Source: an uncultured Bacteroidota bacterium (GTDB lineage Bacteria; Bacteroidota; Bacteroidia; Chitinophagales; Chitinophagaceae). Taken from it: a stretch of 64,000 bases of DNA. The stretch covers positions 1-64,000 of the forward strand of contig CAIMDZ010000102.1 of NCBI GenBank assembly GCA_903839875.1, in the 5' to 3' direction. Made by a program: the position numbers and the translations under genes. The notes below the pieces were generated by a model that did no database searches, was not told the origin of the DNA, and saw only the letters and a program-made list of their open reading frames with translations. Positions 53,138 to 62,100 of this stretch are shown one piece after another. How positions within the stretch are numbered: position 1 is the first letter of the stretch; each line of letters opens with the position of its first letter.

Positions 53138-54343
53138 CTAAAGGTTTTTCATAAACTCTGTGACACTCTCCATTATGTGACTTATCTGCGCATCATTCAG
53201 CCCGTGGTGACAAGCCAGCAACATGCCTCCGCGCATCACCTTATCTGATTCCGGATAACCGTTCTTCGACACCTTGCTCGGCAAATGCTTAAAGCCCGGC
53301 TGACGAAGGATATTACCCGTAAACACCGTCCTGGTCATTATGTTCCTCTTCTCCAGGAATATCTGCAGGTCGCGGCGGATGAACGGCGCGGTCTCACGCA
53401 GCGTGGTAGCAAAAGCCAGCCAGCCGGTACGAGAATTCGGTAATTGCTTTGGCAGTATAAAGAACTCTTCATATTGCGTGAAGAACTCCCTCATACGCCT
53501 GTAATTCTCCGTGCGCACATCCAGGTTATTACCCAGCTTCTTCAACTGCACCAGCCCGAACGCAGCGCCCATTTCCGAAGGCTCTATATTATATCCCGGC
53601 TCCTCAAACACAAACTTTGCGTCATAAGGAATACCATCAATTTCTACATTAAAGCGGTTCTCTATTTTTTCACTCTCTACAAACAGCGATGAGCTTCGGC
53701 CCCAGCTGCGCAGCAGTCGGCCACGGTTGTAGAATGCATCTGTGTTTACACACAGCATACCGCCATTGCCACCGCAGTTGATGATGTGCGAACCATAAAA
53801 ACTGGTAGCGCTCATATCGGTAAAGCGGCCCGATGATGCCCCGTCTATTTCCGCACCCAGCGTATCGCAACTGTCTTCAAATACAAACAGGTTGTGCTTA
53901 TCCGCAATCTCACGCAGTTGTTTCCAGTTCGGCATATTGCCTATCAGGTTGGGTATGATCATAGCCTTTGTCTTTGGCGTTATCATTTCCTCTACCTTAT
54001 TGGCATCCAGGTTATACGTACCCTCTTCCACATCCACAAAAGCCGGCAGCCAGCCTTTCTTGACAATAGGGGCGACAGTTGTTGAGAACGTAAGCGCAGG
54101 CGTTATGATCTCCGCTCCCGGCTCGTAATTCAGCAGATCGCAGGCCAGGTATAATGCCGATGAACCGCTGTTTACCATTATACCATACCTTTTATTATAC
54201 AGCGCTGCTACGCGCTCTTCCATTTCACGCACATGCTTCCCCATCTGGGTCGAAGTACGAAGGACATTAACCACAGCTTCTATTTCTTCTTCGCCGTGTA
54301 CTGTTTTGCCGTAAGGCACATGGATATAGTCTGTTTGAACCAT
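53138..54343 (-). CDS. DegT-fold enzyme with His in place of PLP Lys
   Basis: 401 residues from the ATG of MVQTDYIHVPYGKTV; the tracked start is a TTG three codons upstream. The fold-type I frame is clear: NSGSSALYLACDLL, ITPALTFSTTVAPIV and FEDSCDTLGAEIDG. The position of the PLP lysine reads SFYGSHIINCGGNGG, with His at residue 186. A His here is the mark of PMP-dependent sugar 3-dehydratases such as ColD (GDP-4-keto-6-deoxymannose 3-dehydratase) and RfbH/E1 (CDP-sugar 3-dehydratase). The enzyme therefore probably deoxygenates C3 of a nucleotide sugar for LPS or exopolysaccharide, not transaminates. The nucleotide (GDP or CDP) is not readable. It is coupled to a small membrane protein. Confidence 0.82.
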   Translation of the reverse strand: MVQTDYIHVPYGKTVHGEEEIEAVVNVLRTSTQMGKHVREMEERVAALYNKRYGIMVNSGSSALYLACDLLNYEPGAEIITPALTFSTTVAPIVKKGWLPAFVDVEEGTYNLDANKVEEMITPKTKAMIIPNLIGNMPNWKQLREIADKHNLFVFEDSCDTLGAEIDGASSGRFTDMSATSFYGSHIINCGGNGGMLCVNTDAFYNRGRLLRSWGRSSSLFVESEKIENRFNVEIDGIPYDAKFVFEEPGYNIEPSEMGAAFGLVQLKKLGNNLDVRTENYRRMREFFTQYEEFFILPKQLPNSRTGWLAFATTLRETAPFIRRDLQIFLEKRNIMTRTVFTGNILRQPGFKHLPSKVSKNGYPESDKVMRGGMLLACHHGLNDAQISHIMESVTEFMKNL

Positions 54344-54352
54344 TTGTGACAA

Positions 54353-54575
54353 TTAGACTGCGAATGTAAGATATACGGGCGAATTTATTACGTTAAATAA
54401 GGTTATCCGGATTGAAATACACGGAAAAAGACGACAACTGCGACATTTCACACTAAAACGAAGTAAATTTCAGAAAGGTAGCTCAGGAATAGCCCCTGAG
54501 CCCTGCCTGCACTTGAGGATATGATTGGACAAATCAGGGCCGCATAGTAAAAAAACCGATGATCGGGGGAACATA
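54353..54575. other. Gene-free stretch left of MITE copy 3
   Basis: The upstream region of the DegT-fold gene, with its likely promoter on the minus strand (TACATTCG, a variant of TAnnTTTG, close to the start). Otherwise I see no gene. The short CCGAT-G-ATCGG inverted repeat near 54557 is too small to interpret. Confidence 0.4.
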
Positions 54576-54743
54576 GTGAAGATGATAAAATAAATCCTAC
54601 GAAGTTGGATAGTTATTTTTCTTTTATGAGAGGCGCAAAATCTGCGAATAGCAAGCTATTTAATCCCGATAGCTATCGGGATTGCAACGAAGCAGAAATG
54701 GAAAAGAACATTCAAATTGTAGGATTTATTTTATCATCTTCAC
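54576..54743. repeat. MITE-like dispersed repeat, copy 3
   Basis: The best copy: 168 bases with perfect 25-base terminal inverted repeats (left end GTGAAGATGATAAAATAAAT..., right end ...ATTTATTTTATCATCTTCAC). Inside are small hairpins and CCCGATAGCTATCGGG at 54665-54680. About 100 bases of its right part are almost identical to copy 2. ATA flanks both ends, a possible short target duplication. Confidence 0.8.
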
Positions 54744-54837
54744 ATAGAGATTTACATTCTTTGATTTGAATTACAGGTTCCCAATTGCAGTCACCCTAAT
54801 GGTGAGATTAACACCCATAAACGGCTGAAGCCAGAGC

Positions 54838-55095
54838 TTATTTTTTAAAGTACAACGCAATTATGGCAGCCATCTGCGCCAGCCAAAACCCAACCATCCA
54901 CTTGATCATATCTACTTTGCTTTCCGATATTTTCGCTTCCAGTTTAGCTATATCCTCCTTTGTTGCCAGGGTCTGTTTGGCTGCATCAAACTTCGCATTT
55001 ACTTTATTCTCCAATATCTCCACAAATGCCTCCGCCTCTTCTGTTCCCAGTTTGGCTTTTAGCAATTCGTAGAGTTTTATTTCTGAAACGATCAT
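54838..55095 (-). CDS. Small coiled-coil membrane-anchored protein
   Basis: An 85-residue protein. Residues 1-55 form a charged helix with heptad spacing (FVEILENKVNAKFDAAKQTL and KEDIAKLEAKISESK) and a C-terminal membrane segment follows (about 62-81, MVGFWLAQMAAIIALYF). This resembles the DUF1640/CCDC90 type of small coiled-coil protein, which turns up in many bacteria, often next to mobile DNA. The function is unknown. It lies in a repeat-rich, otherwise gene-poor stretch near MITE copy 3. Confidence 0.65.
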   Translation of the reverse strand: MIVSEIKLYELLKAKLGTEEAEAFVEILENKVNAKFDAAKQTLATKEDIAKLEAKISESKVDMIKWMVGFWLAQMAAIIALYFKK

Positions 55096-55178
55096 AGAAA
55101 AATACCTTAAAGTCGTTTAAAATGAATTGCTGTACAAATATAAGAATTTCCCGGTAAATCGCCGTTATTATAGCTTTT

Positions 55179-55251
55179 CCACTGCGCTCACCCACCCGGA
55201 AGCGAGACGCTTCCTCAATATCATGACGAAGCAGGACGCTGCGACCAGTGG
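55179..55251. other. GC-rich structured palindromic element
   Basis: CCACTG and CAGTGG can close a structure around GGAAGCG-AGA-CGCTTCC and further GAAGC/GCTGC words. It resembles the second structured block near 56.40 kb (GAAGCG and CGCTTC words). It is non-coding as far as I can tell. Confidence 0.4.
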
Positions 55252-55299
55252 GGGGACTCTTCAGCATCGGTGCGTTTGAAGGCCGTCGCAGACGGAGTT

Positions 55300-55440
55300 T
55301 TATTGGCACTTCCGGATGCCCTTCGGAACATCCGGAAGAACGGGGCCGCTCGTATTGAATGCGAATCCCTGCGCGCCGGCAGTATTGGTCAATGCCATTG
55401 CTCCAAATGCAAGCGAAAGCGTAAAATAAATCTGCTTCAT
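55300..55440 (-). pseudogene. Truncated N terminus of a secreted protein
   Basis: 46 codons: a good signal peptide (MKQIYFTLSLAFGAMALTNT) and AGAQGFAFNTSGP, the usual start of Bacteroidota secreted proteins of the FAxNTTG-type. The frame then runs into a palindrome (CTTCCGGATG ... CATCCGGAAG, 55309-55338) and stops at 55300. The rest of the gene is missing, so this is probably a gene cut by a repeat insertion or deletion. An ATG two codons upstream is also possible. It was not in the ORF track because of its size. Confidence 0.55.
55309..55338. repeat. CTTCCGGATG palindrome with UUCG loop
   Basis: Perfect 10-base arms around CCCTTCGGAA, whose centre can form a C-UUCG-G tetraloop. It lies at the break of the truncated secreted-protein gene. 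Confidence 0.6.
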
Positions 55441-56156
55441 ATTCATATTTTTATTCAATAAACAATAGAATTTTCTGTATCAAGGCATAACACCTCATCA
55501 CTGAATTAAATCGGGAATTCTCTAAAATGTTAATGAAAGATCAAAGATAAATACTTTAAGGTCTTTTTATATCGTAAATAAATATTAATATTTTTATAAT
55601 ATTTTTATGGACGTTTTTGCGAAACATGGATGGAAAATACCCGTCGGCTCTCCGGCATAATTCGGAGTGGCAAAAAAACGGAGAGGACAACACCTTCATA
55701 GGATTAATGTACGGTTTCGCCGTTGCAGTTGTTCTTCACCGGCAACCCTGTCTGCCGCGGGCCTGCCTGCCGGTAGGGTTGCAGGGCACCCTCGCGCCGG
55801 ATACTGTATTTCCTATCCTAAAGCTAATGTCATGACACAAACTGCCAATATTTCACCCCAAAAAAAGATATTCGCAATTTTTCGTTTTCACAACAACAGA
55901 ACTTTCAATAATTTACCAGCGCTTTCCTGCAAAAAATGTTGGTTATCCTCCGAAAACCCGGCACAGTAATTGTGGCCTGACATGTAGGTGTTATGAACTG
56001 TTTTGTCTGCCATGTTGTTTGTCAACTGTAAACATACAACAGGACTAATCCCGATAGCTATCGGGAGCAGTAAACAAAAATCAGGATTATCAAACCAACG
56101 TGTAAACACAATTCAGGACGAGGCACAGAATGAATTTGGGATTACGAAATAACCAT
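55441..56156. other. Repeat-rich stretch without supported genes
   Basis: No ORF here shows domain features. The stretch holds the solo palindrome CCCGATAGCTATCGGG (56050-56065) and a GC-rich inverted repeat with GCAACCCT/AGGGTTGC arms (55742-55782). I also see AT-rich spacers. The 72- and 100-residue ORFs overlap these repeats and look spurious. Confidence 0.5.
55742..55782. repeat. GC-rich palindromic repeat
   Basis: GCAACCCT and AGGGTTGC arms enclose TGCCGCGGGCCTGCCTGCCG. The core belongs to the CCTGCCTGCCGGCAGG-type palindromes also seen near 35.63 kb and 63.83 kb. Confidence 0.55.
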
Positions 56157-56190
56157 ATTTTACCTTTTTTTTACCTTTTTTTTACCTTTT
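56157..56190. repeat. Short tandem TTTTACC repeat
   Basis: Three units of about 11 bases (TTTTTTTTACC-type) follow each other, with single related words at 56202-56214 and 56292-56305. The tract is strongly strand-asymmetric and of a kind prone to slippage. Confidence 0.65.
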
Positions 56191-56364
56191 ATGGAAGTAA
56201 ATTTTTACCTTTTTACATTTTCATTCGGGTGAAATAATTGACAATCAATTGGTTACAGCCAGAAAAGTAAAAACGCCCGATATTCACTGGAATTTTTACC
56301 TTTTAGTCCCCACCCCACCGGTTGAAGTCTTCCCACTTCAATCAGCAATATAAAGAAGGTCTAT

Positions 56365-56513
56365 GACCGGCAGCCCATATTCTGAAGCTCAACCATTACG
56401 GCTGAAGCCCGCTTCTGATATTCAGGAAGCGTCCCGCTTCTTCAGCAGGCTTAAACCAGTGGGTGTTGCGTTGCGAAGGCCTTGATTGGGCTGGGGAACA
56501 TGGGCTGCCGGTC
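56365..56513. other. Structured non-coding element bounded by 14-bp IR
   Basis: GACCGGCAGCCCAT (56365-56378) is the exact complement of 56500-56513. Inside, GCTGAAG and CTTCAGC, with GAAGCG/CGCTTC pairs, could make nested stems. I see no ORF that uses it. It may be a repeat or a structured RNA. The 1.4 kb between 55.10 and 56.52 kb otherwise hold only repeats and one gene remnant. Confidence 0.45.
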
Positions 56514-56524
56514 GGGTGGGAGTT

Positions 56525-56962
56525 TTAAACACCAATATCTTCATTCCATAATTCCGCATTGTTTTGCACAAAGGTTTGAATCATTTCAATACATTCCTTA
56601 CTATCCTCAACAATTACTTCAACTCCGTTTTGTCTTAATAAATCTTCTGACCCCATGAATGTGTTGTGCTCACCTATCACAACTTTGGGAATGCCATAAA
56701 GCAATATTGCTCCAGTGCACATAGGGCAGGGTGAAAGTGTAGTGTATAAAGTGCAGTTGTTGTATACCGATGCAGGTTGCCGGCCGGCATTTTCAAAAGC
56801 ATCCATTTCTCCATGAAGTATAACACTGCCTTTTTGTATCCTCCTGTTATGACCTCTGCCAATTATTTTCCCTTCATGAACAATGACAGACCCTATAGGT
56901 ATGCCACCTTCTGCCAGACCCTTTTGAGCTTCAGCAATTGCATCTTTAAGATAAATATCCAT
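56525..56962 (-). CDS. Cytosine deaminase, yeast FCY1 type
   Basis: 145 residues from the ATG of MDIYLKDAIAEAQKGLAEGG; the tracked ORF adds 45 residues from a gap region and is rejected. The CDA-fold zinc site is HGEMDAFENAG (His and catalytic Glu) with SPCPMCTGAIL (two Cys). The following YGIPKVVIGEHNTFMGSEDLLRQNGVEV and CIEMIQTFV closely match the family of Saccharomyces cerevisiae cytosine deaminase rather than TadA or guanine deaminase. It would convert cytosine to uracil in the cytoplasm for pyrimidine salvage. The next gene on the strand is 58 bases upstream (lipA). Confidence 0.82.
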   Translation of the reverse strand: MDIYLKDAIAEAQKGLAEGGIPIGSVIVHEGKIIGRGHNRRIQKGSVILHGEMDAFENAGRQPASVYNNCTLYTTLSPCPMCTGAILLYGIPKVVIGEHNTFMGSEDLLRQNGVEVIVEDSKECIEMIQTFVQNNAELWNEDIGV

Positions 56963-57020
56963 TGTCGAAAAAATCAGAGATGATCCGCAATAAAATGTAT
57001 AGGTAATAAAAGTGACATTA

Positions 57021-57944
57021 CTAATTCCCTGCTTCCCATTTCTTCCTTCCCTCCCCTGGAAACACATGCCTTTCGCTATGGTAGGATGAACGTACAAGCG
57101 GGCCGCTTTCTACATAGTCAATGCCCATTTTGTATCCCTCTTCGCGGTAGTATGCAAATTCATCGGGATGAACATAACGAACAACAGGCAGGTGCTTTTG
57201 TGAAGGCTGTAGATACTGGCCGAGTGTAACCACATCAACGCCGTTATCCGCCAGATCATGAAGGGATTGGAGCACTTCTTCTTTCTCTTCCCCAAGTCCC
57301 AGCATAAGGCCGCTTTTGGTGCGCATACCGCCATCCTTCAGCCGGCGGATCACCTCCAGGCTGCGATGGTACCTGGCCTGGATACGAACTTTGCGGGTGA
57401 GCCTTTCTACAGTTTCCAGGTTGTGGGATACTACTTCAGGGGCAATGTCAATGATACGTTGCAGGTTGTTCCAGTCGCCTTTAAAGTCAGGAATCAGAGT
57501 CTCAAGGGTAGTCTCAGGGTTCAGCGCACGAATGGCTTTAATGGTATTAGCCCATATAATGGAGCCACCATCTTCCAGTTCGTCGCGATCAACACTGGTA
57601 ATGACTGCATGTTTAACCTTCATCAGGTGTATGGCTTCTGCCACACGTTGGGGTTCGTCCCAGTCAACAGGCTCAGGCCGGCCGGTAGCTACGGCGCAGA
57701 AACCGCAGGAACGGGTGCAGATGTTGCCGAGTATCATAAAGGTAGCGGTGCCTTCGCCCCAGCACTCACCCATATTGGGACAATTGCCGCTTTCGCAAAT
57801 GGTATGGAGCTTGTTTTTATCAACAAGTCCTCGCACATGCCTGAAGTTTTCACCCATCGGCAGTTTTACACGCAGCCAGTCGGGCTTTTTAACCCGCTGT
57901 TCCCTGTTCACTTCTGTGGCATTGATAACCGGCAATTCCTGCAT
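57021..57944 (-). CDS. lipA: Lipoyl synthase
   Basis: 307 residues from the ATG of [13 protein letters not shown]; the tracked start nine codons upstream is less likely. LipA is a radical SAM enzyme that inserts two sulfurs into octanoyl groups on E2 and H proteins. The auxiliary cluster Cys set is in [12 protein letters not shown], and the radical SAM CxxxCxxC is CTRSCGFC. Further marks are [13 protein letters not shown] and the C-terminal [12 protein letters not shown] with the RSSYH motif. It serves the E2 protein encoded at 38.1 kb. No lipB is adjacent. Confidence 0.95.
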   Translation of the reverse strand: MQELPVINATEVNREQRVKKPDWLRVKLPMGENFRHVRGLVDKNKLHTICESGNCPNMGECWGEGTATFMILGNICTRSCGFCAVATGRPEPVDWDEPQRVAEAIHLMKVKHAVITSVDRDELEDGGSIIWANTIKAIRALNPETTLETLIPDFKGDWNNLQRIIDIAPEVVSHNLETVERLTRKVRIQARYHRSLEVIRRLKDGGMRTKSGLMLGLGEEKEEVLQSLHDLADNGVDVVTLGQYLQPSQKHLPVVRYVHPDEFAYYREEGYKMGIDYVESGPLVRSSYHSERHVFPGEGRKKWEAGN

Positions 57945-58003
57945 AATGCGCAAAGGTAAGTAAAACAGCAAAGCAAGCCTTCAGGTTCAATACATAGCAA
58001 TAC

Positions 58004-59101
58004 TTACTTATACTGCTTATTCACCAGGTAGTAATAAGGCTCGAACAAATGATTGCGGAAAATATTGGAACCAGTATCCGGAAACCTTTCATAATAGGCT
58101 GCATCCGGCTCCAGTACTACCGGGTTGCCAGCACGGGCATAATTGCAACTGCCGCCATATTCGGGCTGCCTGAATTCCTTCATGTATTTTTTAACCTGTT
58201 TGTAAATCACTTTACCCAGGAATTTCTCAAACTTTTTCTGTGCACTGCGTGTATGCCGGTCAAGGCTTTTGTAGATATGTTTTGTGTACCACCTTACGAT
58301 CAGATTCTTACTCATGGTCTTGTTGGTGAGCGCAAAAGGATTCATGTTTATGTCGGAAACTGTCTGCACAGAGAATGGCATTTCAGGCACCCAGTCAGCC
58401 TCATTCACTACAGCCTGGGCCCATCCGCCACGATGGCAAAAATCGAAGTCGTATGCGAAATACAGATTTCCAGGCTTGGGTGGGGCACTGCAGTAGGTTT
58501 TCACCACCAGGTCTTTGGGCAGTTTACCATCCGCAACCTGGTAATAGACATAGGCGCTCAACAAAAATGCAAGCGCCCCGCCCTGGCTGTGGCCTTCTAT
58601 AATAATTTGCTTAACACCTTTACCATACCATAGGTTTATTTTTTCCATGATATCAGGTATAAGGCTGCAAATACCAACACTCCAGCCAACATGAACCATT
58701 GCTTTGGGGTCATTGGCAAATTTATAGTTGAACTGGGTTTTGCCATCCAGCGCCAGTGAACCGGTAGCCGGTATCATTGCCGTATAAAAATTTTCGAGCC
58801 AGTTGTCAACATCTGAAGTGGTACCTCTGAGGTTGATGGCAATGGTAGTTTTATCCTTACTGAGCCAAAGATCCCATTTATTATGCAACCCCATTTTGGG
58901 AGAAATGTATATCCTGTCAAAATTCATTTCTTTTGGCAGATTTCCCTGGAATTGTTTATCTACATGAAGCGAGGACCGTTGCAAAACACCTATGTACTCA
59001 TCTGCATCAAAACCAGGCTTTAATGTTTGTGCATTTGAACCACTGCAAATAAGGATTGACAGAATAGTATAAACAACTATATTCCGAATAGTGATAAGCA
59101 T
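58004..59101 (-). CDS. Exported class 3 lipase-like protein
   Basis: A 365-residue protein with a signal peptide (about 1-25). The nucleophile elbow is IIEGHSQGGALAFLLSA with GHSQGG, a Gln variant of the class 3 lipase GHSLGG. A likely Asp lies in VNEADWVPEMPF and a His further on. AINLRGTTSDVDNWLENFYT, in the first third, is the lid-region RGT motif of the class 3 family. It probably hydrolyses lipids or esters outside the cytoplasm. There is no T9SS signal, so it is likely periplasmic or membrane-bound. It lies between lipA and the M1 peptidase on the same strand, with no sure link. Confidence 0.82.
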   Translation of the reverse strand: MLITIRNIVVYTILSILICSGSNAQTLKPGFDADEYIGVLQRSSLHVDKQFQGNLPKEMNFDRIYISPKMGLHNKWDLWLSKDKTTIAINLRGTTSDVDNWLENFYTAMIPATGSLALDGKTQFNYKFANDPKAMVHVGWSVGICSLIPDIMEKINLWYGKGVKQIIIEGHSQGGALAFLLSAYVYYQVADGKLPKDLVVKTYCSAPPKPGNLYFAYDFDFCHRGGWAQAVVNEADWVPEMPFSVQTVSDINMNPFALTNKTMSKNLIVRWYTKHIYKSLDRHTRSAQKKFEKFLGKVIYKQVKKYMKEFRQPEYGGSCNYARAGNPVVLEPDAAYYERFPDTGSNIFRNHLFEPYYYLVNKQYK

Positions 59102-59156
59102 AAGTAAAATTAACGGATTTCCGGGTCAGGGATGAACAACAAAACCATTAATAATG

Positions 59157-62100
59157 TTAATCCTTTTCAAAAATATCCTTCATTTTCTTTTTATAGTCTG
59201 TAATCGTTTCCTCGTCGGTTTCAGCGTCAGCAACCTTTTGCAGGGCAGGCTTCAATATCTGAAGACGTTTCTTAGCAAGCTCCACCTCGTCATTATTATC
59301 AGATTTCAGATTGTCTTTCTCATTGTTAGCCAATTGGAACAAATATCCTCCAAGCATTGGCCTAAACGTTTTCATACCTTCGGTACTTACCATTGCAGCA
59401 AATATTTCCACGCCTTTTTTATAAGATTCTTCACTCTTCACATTCTTGAGGTAGGCACTAAGACTGCTGCTTAAAGTAAACTTTTTAGTTCCAAGAAAAT
59501 AAGGCGCATGAGCCTCAAACAGCACAATATCATCATCAGCAGCTTTTTTCCCTATCGCACTCCAAACAGCGCTTTCAAGGGCTGCCTTGCAATCCGTATT
59601 AACAAATTGTTTTGCCAATATATAAGCAGTATCGGCGTCTAATTTATTAAGTGCACCCAAACCGGCTCCGGCGATAGCATATGAATTGTGATGCAAGGAT
59701 GTAATCATTACCGTTTTACAATTGGCAACCTTCCATTCGCCCAATACATCTATGGCTTCGGCCCGTGTAAGATTATCAGTTTCATTTATTGCCATACTCA
59801 TCACAACCTCTGTCCAGCGCCGGCGATACTTTTCGTTTTGAGTATTCCTGATCGAAGACAGCGTAGTGCGCCGTATGGATGGTATCTTGTCCTTTAAACC
59901 CATATCTATTATTGCCTGTGCATTTGTGTCGGAAAGAAGTCTTCCGGCAGCACTGACTGCCAGTCGTTTACTTACATAGTCATCTGTTTGGGCAAACTGC
60001 ACTTTCCATTGTGGCATTTTTTTGCCATCTTTAATTTCTCCGGGCAATACATGTGCATAGTCTGGTATAATTACCGGCCTGATACCATTTTTGTATTCGT
60101 AAATAAAAGTATCCCGCCTCCTTGTTATGTTCCAGTCTGTCACTATTTTTTCATTACCATAAATAATAGCGGTTTTCAAAGGCAGTTGAAACATGAATGT
60201 ACTGTCTTCCTGGTTTTGAGTTACAGCCACAGCAAGTTTCTGTGTGGTATCGTTGTAGTTATAAACAACTTTCACTATGGGATGACCGGCATGAAAGTAC
60301 CATTGATTGAAAAACCAGTTCCAGTCCTGGCCTGTCGCTTCTTCTACAGCCATACGCCAGTTGTGAGCTTCAGCTGATTGCAACGCATTTTTAGTCAGGT
60401 ATAAGTACATTGCCCGGTCAAATGCCGCATCACCGATCAGGTAATTAAGATACCTCAATATGGCCCCGCCTTTATTGTAAGAAATGGCATCAAAAACATC
60501 TTCACGACTATCGTAATGAAAACGCACCAGTTGCGGATCCCCACCATAAGAGGACGAACCAATGTACCCCATCAGGTCATTATATCCAAGCTCATCGGCT
60601 GAAGCTTTGCCATATTTATAGTACCGCCACAACTGTTCTCCATAATTGGCAAATGATTCGTTAACCGTAATATTTGTCCATGACTTGCAGGTAACATAGT
60701 CACCAAACCATTCATGAAACAGTTCATGCGAAACTACATCCTCTGAATTCCTGTCGGCTATTTCCCGTGCATTCTGATTCATGAATTCACCAAATAAGGC
60801 CGCCGATGTATTTTCCATCGCCCCTGACACATAATCACGCACTACCACCTGGCTGTACTTATTCCATGGGTAAGGAACGCCTGTTCTCTTAGAGAAAAAT
60901 TCCAGCATCTCCGGGGTATGATTGAACATCAGTGATGCGTAAGGCTGGTATTCAGGCTCCACATAGTAATTCACTTCTTTCCCTCTCCAGGAGTTCTTAA
61001 CCACACTAAACTTACCAACAGCAAACATTACTACATAGGTCTGCATGGGCATATCCATTTTCCAGATATCCGTACGCATGCCTTTCTGATCTTTTACCTG
61101 CTTTATCATAGCGCCATTGCTCAGCGTAACACAACTGTCCGGTACAGTCAATTCTATTTGTGTTGTGAAGCGGGTATTGGGTTTATCAATAGTTATCAAC
61201 CAGTGGCTGTTTGATTCAGTTTCGCCCTGGGTCCATATTTCAGCAGGTTTGTGCGGCACTTTATGGTCGGTATTAATAAAATAAAGTCCGCGGTCATCCC
61301 TGATTGCCCCACTGCCTCCTGTGCTTTCAGCATACGGCATTGCAGTATATTTAAAGTACAACTCAATATTATCTTCCATTTTGTACAAATGCCCGAAATC
61401 TATTTTCAACTGATTGTTTTTATAGGAATAATTCAGCGGTTTATTCCTGTCCTTACCTACCAGTATTACACTGTCAATACGCATACTCTTTGCATCAAGC
61501 ACAATGGTATCTGTAGCATAAAAATACGGATGCATGGTAATCCATTCTTTTGCATCAGCGGTTTTTTCCTTCCAATTGAATGACAACGCAACCCTTGTAT
61601 TTTTTATCTCCCATACGCGCGGTGAAAAGGCCCGGTAAATTGGCGGAGCAGCAGGTGCAGTAACGGTAAGCGTATCGAGTGTAATATGCTGTACAGTATC
61701 CATTACAATATCCGGTCCGGAAATATCAACACTGTCAATGCTAAGGTGGAAATTATCTAACCATATTTTCCCTTTGCCTACTATCAATCCACCAACAACT
61801 ATTGATTTTGCCTTTTTTTGGTCATACGGCAGTATGATGGTATATTCCTTCCAGTCATTGGTTCCCTTGATATGCTTCTCTTCCATATTGTCAAATTCAA
61901 TGGGCTTTTTTTCACCATCAATACGCATCCATAATCCAGCCCATTCTGTAACATTTTCAGTCCTGAGGTAACCAGTCAGCTTTATAGATTTACCACTAAA
62001 TACCTTCCTGATAACATAATTAGAGCAAGTCCAATCCTTCGTTTCGTTTTCCATATCCATAAGCAGGGAATATTTGCCAGCCTGTTTAGTGTTGGCGTCC

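Noticed and set aside
55617-55969. 72- and 100-codon ORFs around 55.6-55.97 kb
   Set aside because: They overlap each other in different frames and run through GC-rich palindromes without domain features.
57258-57963. Two 215-233-codon plus-strand ORFs opposite lipA
   Set aside because: LipA is certain on the minus strand, with all cysteine motifs; the opposite ORFs are shadows.
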